Positions 56,377-64,000 of a stretch of 64,000 nt of DNA are shown here, piece by piece. Both the position numbers and the translations under genes were made by a program. The DNA is taken from NCBI RefSeq assembly GCF_000003815.2, contig NC_049997.1, positions 4,893,352-4,957,351 on the forward strand. The letters are read 5' to 3'. The first letter of the stretch is position 1. Each line of letters starts with the position of its first letter. Origin of the DNA: Branchiostoma floridae. Its lineage: Eukaryota > Chordata > Leptocardii > Amphioxiformes > Branchiostomatidae. The notes under the pieces were generated by a model. It made no database searches. It was given only the letters and a program-made list of their open reading frames with translations, and was not told the DNA's origin.

Positions 56377-56653
56377 TATGTCATACCAACAAGAAAACCC
56401 CTGTTCTGATGCGAAATGCGCCAGAAGTTGAATAAATTTGGTGCTCTCGAACAAAAATTGTTGTAACAGTAATGTTCCAACGTCTGAATCAGGTATTCGA
56501 ACATTCGATGGCGCCGCACTCGGCCCGCTCGAAACAGTTCGATTTATTCGAATGAAGCCTGTGTGATACGCCTTTCGAACCGGTCTGATACGGAAGTTAT
56601 GGCCCGGTCCGGAACACCCGTATCGAACGTTTTCGTGTCACAGGTATGACATA
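56377..56653. mobile_element. Possible short MITE with TATGTCATACC termini
   Basis: TATGTCATACC at 56377 and GGTATGACATA at 56643 are inverted; the element would be 277 bp. Only 11-bp TIRs. Confidence 0.4.
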
Positions 56654-56659
56654 AGAGAT

Positions 56660-57740
56660 CGTACAGTCTTTGAAACATGGACCAAGTCAAAATCGGCTAA
56701 CCGTAACGGTAAAACAGCTAAAGGAAAAAAAGCCGATATTTGAATCAACTTTAATTTATGCGTTGTGGGAAATATAAATGGCATGATTTAAGCAAAAATG
56801 AATATAAAGCAACATTTCAATTACAAATATTGACAGTGTTGTGATAATTAATAAATTATAAAGAAGTATCGAAAAAAAGTGCGTGCTTCAAGTCAGATTC
56901 AAACCCGATTCAAAAAGCCTAGACCTTAACCCCTTATCAACTACGTTAAGAAAGATCACGGTGTGGGCAGAGCGTGCTAATACACTTAGAGTGACAGATT
57001 CGAGCGTGCTAATATTTGTATAGGCCCCGACCAATTTGTAATTATAAGGAGACGGCCGTTTAACCAAGCTGAAATTAACGTTGGCGATTTCTGTGGATTC
57101 GTGTTCGGCAAATATTAGGGGTGATCAATAAGTCCTCAGCCTCATCCAGAAATAATAAGCACAACTCAGATTTCAAAGCCTAGATGTCAAGTATAAAGTC
57201 TTATATGAATGTGTACCAAAATTCATATTAGTGTGATATTACTTTGCAGGCGACACCCAGTAACGCTAGTTAAGAGAGAAGGGAAAAAAACATGGACAAT
57301 TGAGCTGCAGCCAGAGTTGCGCTGGGCAACTTGCGCTGTTTAAAGATAAAGCCAGTCACACACTTCTGACTACTTAAAATGCAAAGCTTAAAGGGAATCA
57401 TTATCAAACATTTTGACAATGTTTTTCAAGAGTTTATGTACAGCATGGGAAACTTGACCCACACATGTCTGATCACAATTAACCCTGCCTTGTTGTTCTT
57501 GCCACTTACCTATTGATTTTCAAGAAAACGTGGCTTGGAAAGTAATGACCGCAATGATTTAAAGTTTAGAGGACATTAATAAAAGGCTTCATACTAAGAA
57601 GTTCTGCATTGAAATTTGAGTTGTGATTATTATTATTTCCAGGTGAGGCCGAGAACTTATTAATCACCCCTTTGTAACTCACTGGAAGGGTTACGCTTGT
57701 ATGAAGTTGTTGATACCCAGACGGTCGCGGAATTTTGAAT
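56660..57740. other. No gene recognised
   Basis: AT-rich, stop-rich sequence. ORF 57566-57793 has no signature. Confidence 0.4.
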
Positions 57741-57744
57741 TCTA

Positions 57745-57945
57745 GACAACTAAAGGCACGAGGCGCATCGGCAAGGTGTTTGGCCCATAACACGAGGTCT
57801 TAGGTTCAAATGAGCTGATATATATAAACAACTTTTCCACAGGTTCAAAAAGGGTACCTAGCTTCGCTTGGCCGTCCCTTGAATAGGACGTAAAATGAAG
57901 GTCCCGTGTTTGAGGGGAGCCACACCTTCTTAGTACAGACCTGGT
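57745..57945 (+). mobile_element. tRNA-derived SINE, copy 2 (degraded)
   Basis: Box-A-like 'gcgcatcggcaagg' and box-B-like 'aggttcaaatg' are followed by 'gggtacctagcttcgcttgg' and 'ggacgtaaaatgaaggtccc' body segments shared with the other copies and with the 5S SINE tail. Confidence 0.55.
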
Positions 57946-57954
57946 CTTTTACGC

Positions 57955-58955
57955 AATATGGCGATTTACCTGGTACATATAGTACAAGTTTATCAGCAAA
58001 CAGAAATTTGGGTGTATCGTTCGCTTGGAAATCAAACCTGGCTTTTTTTTACGGTACGCGGGGTTTGGGGCGCTAATGATCACGACACAATATATCTCGG
58101 GCTCGCACCGTCCTCAGACAATTCTCGTGAAAAGGCAATATTTTAAGCTAATGGAATGGACACCAACAAGAAGGTTTGCCACGATAGCTATAGGCCACAG
58201 ATCTTGTTGGAACACCTGTTCTGAAATGTCCTACTGAGCTCTCGTACAAAGAGGTTTTGTTCGTGCCGGCTGCTGTACTATATTGGGTCAAACTTATCGT
58301 TCGTCGGTCCATGAATTCACCGCGGATTTTTACAAAAATCGTCGTCATATTAGATGATATACGTAATGAAATATGTGAAAGTTAATTTGTTAGAGAGTCA
58401 CTGATGCGAAGAGTTTGAAAAGAAATTCAAAGAAGTAAAACTTGTCCACCTACCGAAATCGCGCCAAGTGTGTCACACCACAGTTGGTTAGTGGTTGTCT
58501 CCAGGCCACCAGGTTCTTCTTTGCTGACTGCCTGAAAGCGCGGGGACTACAAAGCGTTTTATACCGTGTTCTCCTGTCAATCATCAAAACCTTATAGCTC
58601 GTTGCCAGCCTTCGCGTCAACTTTTCTTGAACTTGATTGGTGGACGTCGTCTGAAGGAGGGGTCAAAAGGTTTGAATATCCAAAACCATCACAAGAATGA
58701 TCGAAATGTCAGAGATGATTTTAGAGTCCCATTTGTGACTGGAATGATAATTCAGGTCGGCCGCGAAGTAAGAATGAAATTGTTGTCGCCGCATAAGCTT
58801 TCTCGCGCCAAATGGTGCATAGGGCGGCGCTTATCCCCGTTTCTGTAGCCCTGGGCCACACATCTTTGTGCAATCACTACAACAGGGGGCGAATCCACCG
58901 ATATTCATCATCAGTCACTGGGTTCTGCATCTATAGTCTTTAGAAAGTCCTATAG
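57955..58955. other. No gene recognised
   Basis: ORFs at 57958-58348 and 58627-58848 lack domains and splice support. Confidence 0.4.
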
Positions 58956-58961
58956 CTGCAT

Positions 58962-59225
58962 TCAGTCTTTCTTAATCTTTTTCCACTGTGCTTTGCATCC
59001 TGCAAGCTTCCTTAGCTCCTGGAGTTTCTTTGCTGTTGTATGAAGGGTTCGGCCTCTGTGCTTTAGGTCTGCTTTCAGCAAACTAAGCAGGTTGACACAG
59101 TGTCTTTCCTTGCGTGCCTTGAATTTGTTTGAACCTAGTATGGTGAATTCAAGTGCTTTTTGTGCAGGTGTGTCTTGTGGCATGCACTGGTATTGGTGTG
59201 TGTGAACGTACCGAAGTCTTTCCAA
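58962..59225 (-). mobile_element. LINE ORF C-terminal fragment
   Basis: 87 codons: RYVHTHQYQCMPQDTPAQKA then LEFTILGSNKFKARKERHCV, NLLSLLKADLKHRGR. The pattern 'R…H…M-P-x-D-x-x-A-x-x-A-L … R-K-x-R … N-L-L … D-L' is that of non-LTR ORF2 C-termini. Confidence 0.55.
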
Positions 59226-59360
59226 ATGCTAAGGGTTAAGCAGAGAAAGCAGCATGTGCCATTTTTAAGTCTTTGGTATGACTCGGCCGGGATCGAACTC
59301 ACAGTCTACCGAATACATGGTGAACTTTTTAGTCACTGGGTCATTGCACCGGTACAGACA

Positions 59361-59560
59361 CTGTAAATGCAGAAACTTTCGCGGAGGTTTAATGTTCGGT
59401 GGCCGCTTCACCGCGAACTTAAAAAACACCGCGAACATTTTTCCATGGCGGTAAGAGACTACAGTGCATGGTGCTACCGCGAAATTAAAACCACCGCGAA
59501 AAGACATTTTTCCCGCTACCGCAAAATTCAATCCCCGCGAACTTAAATGCATTTACACGG
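59361..59560. mobile_element. CGCGAA-rich MITE (TGTAAATGCA termini)
   Basis: The left CTGTAAATGCAGAAACTTTCGCGG and right CCGCGAACTTAAATGCATTTACACGG form TIRs. The interior has many 'accgcgaa' motifs. Fragments recur at 45018-45100 and 45425-45558. Confidence 0.75.
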
Positions 59561-59711
59561 CATGTCATGTTGATTCACTGAAGGCCGGAGTCATTGGTTC
59601 ATGCTGACGAATTTGTCAACAAAACTCCTGTGACATTCGATAAGATGTAACTCAGAATCTTTCGATAAATTATTATTTTTCATTTATTGATTATCAAAGG
59701 GGAGCGGTGAG

Positions 59712-59960
59712 GTTCAGAGTGGCACGATGGTCTAGTAGTCAGGGCTGTAGACCCAGAACCAGGAGGTACTAAGTTCGGAGGCCCCGATTTTGTGTCATTG
59801 GGAAAGGCACTTTGCACGCAAGTCTTCACTCAAAGCAGGTGAAAATGAGTACATTGCATAGACTAGGGACATCTCTCTGATATGACTGTAAATGGAGGTC
59901 CTGTGTTTGAGGAGAGCCACACCTCTAGCACGTAAAAGAACCCACCGCACGTCAGTGTGA
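59712..59960 (+). mobile_element. tRNA-derived SINE, copy 3
   Basis: Head 'gtggcacgatggtctagtag…aagttcggaggcccc' (A and B box-like), then 'cattgggaaaggcactttgcac', 'tgaaaatgagtacattg', 'ggaggtcctgtgtttgagga'. Ends 'aaaagaacccaccgcacgtc'. Confidence 0.75.
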
Positions 59961-60124
59961 GTGGGTCAAATAAATCTGTCCATCTTAATATTCAGTACAC
60001 GCCATAGCATGCTAATCCATGAGGCGGTTTACCGAGTATACAGTATAACCAAACAAAACACCTGAATTTGATACGCAGTAGACAACCGCCGTCGGATTTC
60101 TTTACTGGTGCGAAACGCCCTCCT

Positions 60125-61195
60125 GCTACATCAGTCTACATACCTCATACAACAGCACGAATCGTTGAACAACAATCTTAAGATAAAATCCTCGCGGTAC
60201 ATAATTTGTTGACTTCGCAAGTGCATTTGACTTAGCTGAGCTACTTTTTTTTAAAATCTGGGCATTTACAAGCCAGACTTTCTACTTTCACAGTAGTCGT
60301 TACCTCATACAACAGCACGAATCGTTGAACAACAATCTTAAGCTAAAAATCCACGCGGTATCTAATTTGTTGACTTCGCATTGCACTTGACTTAGCCGAG
60401 CTACTTTTTAAAATCTTGGCGTTTACAAGCCAGAATGCAAATCTACGCCCTACTGCCACATTATTCTACATACCTCATACAACAGCACGAATTGTTGAAC
60501 AACCATACTAAGCCAAAATCCACGTGTAACGCGTTTTCTAATTTGTTGACTTCGTGAGTGCATTTGACAGTTGAAAATGGTCCACTACTTCGTGAGATCG
60601 ATCTGGGCGTTAACAAGTCAGACTGGGCGTTAACAAGTTCACGCCCTGCCACAATAGTCTACATACCTCATACAACAGCACGAAGCGTTGAACAATAATC
60701 TTAAGCTAAAAATCCACGAGGTATCTAATACTAATTTTTTGACTTAACAAGTGCATTTGACATGGCCGAACATGGTCGACTTCTTTTGGAATCTTGGCGT
60801 TAACAAGCTGGACTACAAATCTATGCCCTTCTGTCACAATAGTCTACATACCTCATACAACAGCACGAAGCGTTGAACAATAATCTTAAGCTAAAAATCC
60901 ACGAGATATCTAATACTAATTTTTTGACTTAACAAGTGCATTTGACATGGCCGAACATGGTCGACTTCTTTTGGAATCTTGGCGTTAACAAGCTGGACTA
61001 CAAATCTATGCCCTTCTGTCACAATAGTCTACATATCTCATACAACAGCACGAATCGTTGAACAACAATCTTAAGCTAAAAATCCACGCGGTATCTAATT
61101 TGTTGACTTCGCGAGTGCATATGTCATGGTTAACTACTTTCGATCGATCCATACGCCCTTCCACAGAAACGCAGACCATATGGACATCTTTCAGC
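60125..61195. repeat. Satellite, six copies of a 160-194-bp unit
   Basis: Units start with 'acatacctcatacaacagca' at about 60138, 60299, 60469, 60660, 60843 and 61026. Copies 4 and 5 are nearly identical (184 bp). On the minus strand each contains CATACAACAGCACGAA's complement followed by GTATGTAG, a donor-like site. The minus ORFs (60461-60652, 61006-61209) are repeat translations. Confidence 0.88.
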
Positions 61196-61199
61196 GACG

Positions 61200-61950
61200 A
61201 CTGAAACAAAAAAAATCCTGTACATATGCAGAGATATTAAAAATAAAGGAAGACATTTCAGAGAGAGCTGAACTTTGTAGACTCATTCACCTGAGTATTA
61301 TAATTTCGTATTTCTAATAAATTTACACAAACCTTTGACTTTAAACCACATCCGTTCCCATATTTTCATTGATTGATTGATTGATTGATTGACTGCTTCA
61401 TTCATTCATTCATGCATTCATCCATCAATTCATCCATCTATTGATCCATCTATTCGTTCATCTCATATCAAAGATCTTTCTATGCCATTATAGTATCTTA
61501 AGCTTTGGAATTTTAAACTAGTTCAACAAAATCTGAGTGATGTCACACGATATTCACTCCTTTGGGGTGTTTTGGTGACAGCTGTGTAATCTGGTAGAAA
61601 TTTTAGTTCCTCACCTGTCAGTGCACGACCTTAGTTGTCTTAAGTAACCTGTTGGGTCATCAGTAACTTAGACGGTATGACGGAAAAGTTGCCTACAACA
61701 GAGCACAGCGTGATGACGCATATCTTAACAACGGCCTGTTAACCCTTGTGCCACCGTAACGTGGTCGCTTCCGTTATGGTAAACACAACGAAGCAAAGGA
61801 AGATTGAACAAGATCAAAGGCTTTGTTGGAGCTCTATTTGTAATTTCTTTGCTTCGATAACGGCTTTAATTAACGCGTAGCGCACAAGTTTCATGTATCA
61901 AGTATAACCCGTGTATGACCTGACTGCAGAGTCACAAGAACGCAGACTTT
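61200..61950. other. No gene recognised; simple repeats
   Basis: (GATT)n and (CATT)n runs at 61368-61425, probably a retroposon tail. Otherwise nothing. Confidence 0.45.
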
Positions 61951-61954
61951 GTGG

Positions 61955-62650
61955 CGTCGTGTGTGGCGTAATTGGTAGAGTAACCTAGAGGGTCCTGAGT
62001 TCGATACTCGCCATGCCACAGACGTTGTGCCATTATTAAGCCCCCTTCACACGAGAGCACGAATGAGCCGGAATGCCGTCGGAATAAAAATTATTTTCTA
62101 TTCGTGACAATTCTTGGCAATTCGTACTGTATTCTAAACATTCTTACTGCGTTCCAGATATTCGTCCCCGTTCTTCTGGCTGGCTCGAAAGTTTTTGACG
62201 TGTCAAAAACTGTCGAGGTGCATTCGAAGTGGGGAAATATCGAATGGCATTCATAGTGGATTCTAAGTGTATTCTAACTATTCTAACTGCAGTCTGACCG
62301 CATTCTAACTGCAGTCTGACCGAAAGAATATCTCGAATGCAGTAAGAATGTCTAGAATACACTACGAATTCACAGGAATAGAAAGGGATTTTCATTCTGA
62401 CGGCATTCTGGCTCATTCCTTCTCGTGTGAAGGGGATTTAAGGCCCATTTGGAATGCCCACTCGGAATGGCACCGAATGTGGCACGAATTTTGCAATTAC
62501 TTCATTCCGGCTGGTTCTGCTTGATTCCTGTTGATTCGATTTCAGTGTGAAGGCCCTATTAGGAAATGCACATTATACGACTTTCTTCACTTCACCCAGG
62601 TGTAAAAATGGGTACCTGACTTCGGTTGGGGTAGTAAAAGACTGCCTTTC
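61955..62650 (+). mobile_element. tRNA-derived SINE, copy 4, split by a MITE
   Basis: Head 'gtgtggcgtaattggtagag…gagttcgatactcgcc' (61958-62010) and body 'ggaaatgcacattatacgac…tgggtacctgacttcggttggg' (62562-62633) are contiguous in the family but separated here by the insertion at 62039-62557. Confidence 0.75.
62039..62557. mobile_element. Harbinger-like MITE inside the SINE
   Basis: Termini AGCCCCCTTCACAC and (reverse complement) AGGGCCTTCACAC, flanked by ATTA on both sides (62035-62038, 62558-62561). Inner arms 'cacgaatgagccggaatgcc' and 'ggcattctggctcattcctt' form a hairpin. A second end (62440-62557) suggests a composite. The short TSD and GGGCC…CACAC ends fit PIF/Harbinger (inference). 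Confidence 0.65.
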
Positions 62651-62659
62651 CTCCTGTCT

Positions 62660-63155
62660 GTAGTTTGTATGCGGCACTGTTATAATAAGTTACCAACTTG
62701 TGTGCAGTGTCACATTGTCCTCGTCAGTCCAAAATGAAAATTAAAAAAAAAAGATCCTAACTCTTTTTGATAAGTGTGTTGGGATCTTTATATGCTCGAG
62801 GTGTTGCCCTTCTCAGATACGGAATTGTCAGTTATACGTCCCTTTCAAGAGGACGCCGCTACCTAATATTTGTTTGTTACCTGAGTGAGGAATAGAAGTT
62901 GAATAGGAGTGCCATTCCCATCGTGCATGACAGAGATATGGAATTAGAATCGTTAGATTCCAAAAAAGCGCCGGTAAGCAACCATAACTACAAGACAAAC
63001 CAACAAGGAAGCAAAACAAGCAACCAATCGTTCGCAGACATCATTGAAACAATAGAGTATGTCAATAAACCTAATGGTCCATTACCCAACAATGTGCGAC
63101 GAACGCATTGTTCAATACATCTGTTCACAAAAAAATTTAATTGTTCACCATGTTA
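62660..63155. other. No gene recognised
   Basis: ORF 62899-63156 (85 codons) has no signature. Confidence 0.4.
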
Positions 63156-63159
63156 GTTA

Positions 63160-63800
63160 ATATTTTTTAGCTTCGCCAAGAAGGTTACGTTTTGGGTAGC
63201 GTCTGTATGTATGTATGTATGTATGTATGTATGTATGTATGTATGTATGTATGTATGTATGTCTGTATGTCTGTCTGTATGTCTGTATGTCTGTATGTAT
63301 GTATGTATGTATGTATGTATGTATGTATGTATGTATGTATGTCTGTATGTATGTATGTATGTATGTAGAAGACCACCATAACTCGAGAACACCTGGATGG
63401 ATTGTATTGATATTCGGTATGTGAGTAGGTCTTGATGAGACCTGGGAACGATTAGATTTTGGGTCCCCTAGCAGCCTGTTACGATACTGCAGGGGAGCTT
63501 TCTGGTTTGATATCTCAAGTTTTGAGCATGCTTTGGCTATGATTTTTGAGTGGTAGACAGCTCTTGATGCTCAGAAGTGGTATAGGTTTGGGACCCCCAG
63601 CGGCTTGTTTGGAATTGCAGGGCAGGTTTAGTGTCAGAATTTGAAAATGAATAACTCAAGAAGGGGTTCACGGATTATTATGATTTTCGGTATGTAAATA
63701 AATTTAAGCTTAAGTGATGCTTCATATAATTGCATATTTATTATGCAAATTGTTTTCTAATTTGCATAATTAGTTAGGAAATCGTGTAAACACGCTCAGT
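63160..63800 (+). repeat. Dispersed repeat with CTTCGCCAAGAAGGTTACG head
   Basis: Same family as 1720-2450. It contains head, a (GTAT)n array and then periodic 'aactcgagaa…gatattcggtatgt' and 'gggtcccctagcagcctgtt' blocks. Confidence 0.65.
63204..63367. repeat. (GTAT)n microsatellite with GTCT variants
   Basis: About 40 tetramers. The Tyr/His/Thr frames on both strands are artefacts. Confidence 0.95.
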
Positions 63801-64000
63801 TTCATTAAAGGACCATTGCAACATGTGTCATTTGTAATTGAGAAGGAGAAGAATATTGATAGATATATATTTTTACATACTTCTGGACGCTTTACCTGTA
63901 AGCTTGACAAAATCATGTCACAGACAAGCCACCTTTGCTAGATGTTTCTTCAGCTTGTTGTCAATAGCTTATCTTGAGTATTAGGCACTGTAGACTACGT

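Noticed and set aside
61958..62020. Possible functional tRNA gene
   Set aside because: A and B box-like segments exist but no full cloverleaf, and the body that follows is SINE sequence.
63153..63424. Tyr/His/Thr and Met-Tyr-Val-Cys ORFs
   Set aside because: Translations of (GTAT)n.

Overview
The window reads as nuclear DNA of an invertebrate deuterostome, most likely an amphioxus (Branchiostoma). The reasons are intron-containing genes with GT/AG splice sites, a tandem pair of NXPE-type PC-esterase genes, an exon-rich C-type lectin gene, a CR1-like LINE with a PHD finger and a 2A-like motif, a 5S-rRNA-derived SINE, and very dense MITEs and minisatellites. Species assignment is inference. 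Two 100-base N gaps (22028-22127 and 47112-47211) are assembly gaps.

Layout. 1-4.0 kb: foldback and dispersed repeats. 4.19-6.74 kb: a decayed retroelement reading frame (zinc knuckle and retropepsin-like domain) that runs, apart from one stop and one frame change, into 24 copies of a 54-bp (18-codon) repeat and a short unique tail. 6.8-7.4 kb: a second minisatellite. 7.4-23.8 kb: no host gene recognised, but copies of a composite repeat, LINE fossils, a 100-bp satellite and a piggyBac-like element around the first gap.

23.8-41.9 kb: a tandem segmental duplication on the minus strand. Each unit carries a four-exon NXPE-like gene: signal-anchor exon, neurexophilin-like exon, small exon, PC-esterase exon. 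Splice phases agree throughout. Gene B (30.85-38.83 kb) is open over 622 codons. Gene A (23.8-27.5 kb) has one surplus base at the start of its last exon. B has a 7x30-bp coding repeat in its stem and a nearly full-length CR1-like LINE in its third intron-side segment (between exons 2 and 3); A has a TTAA-flanked MITE six bases into its second intron where B shows the empty site. Both predicted proteins would be type II Golgi/secretory-pathway membrane proteins with a lumenal esterase/acyltransferase-type domain (family knowledge).

41.9-47.7 kb: LINE tail, SINE, diverged ~200-bp tandem repeats, MITEs. 47.8-55.3 kb: a minus-strand gene assembled here from eight phase-compatible exons (392 codons plus stop): signal peptide, acidic/coiled linkers, an unfamiliar six-cysteine module, a hydrophobic/coiled segment and a long-form C-type lectin domain with EPN and WND motifs. 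Its introns hold a 5S SINE, a trinucleotide array, a hAT-like MITE with 8-bp target duplication and a LINE fragment. 55.3-64 kb: MITEs, four related tRNA-SINE copies in total across the window's right third, a ~184-bp satellite and a long GTAT microsatellite; no host gene recognised.
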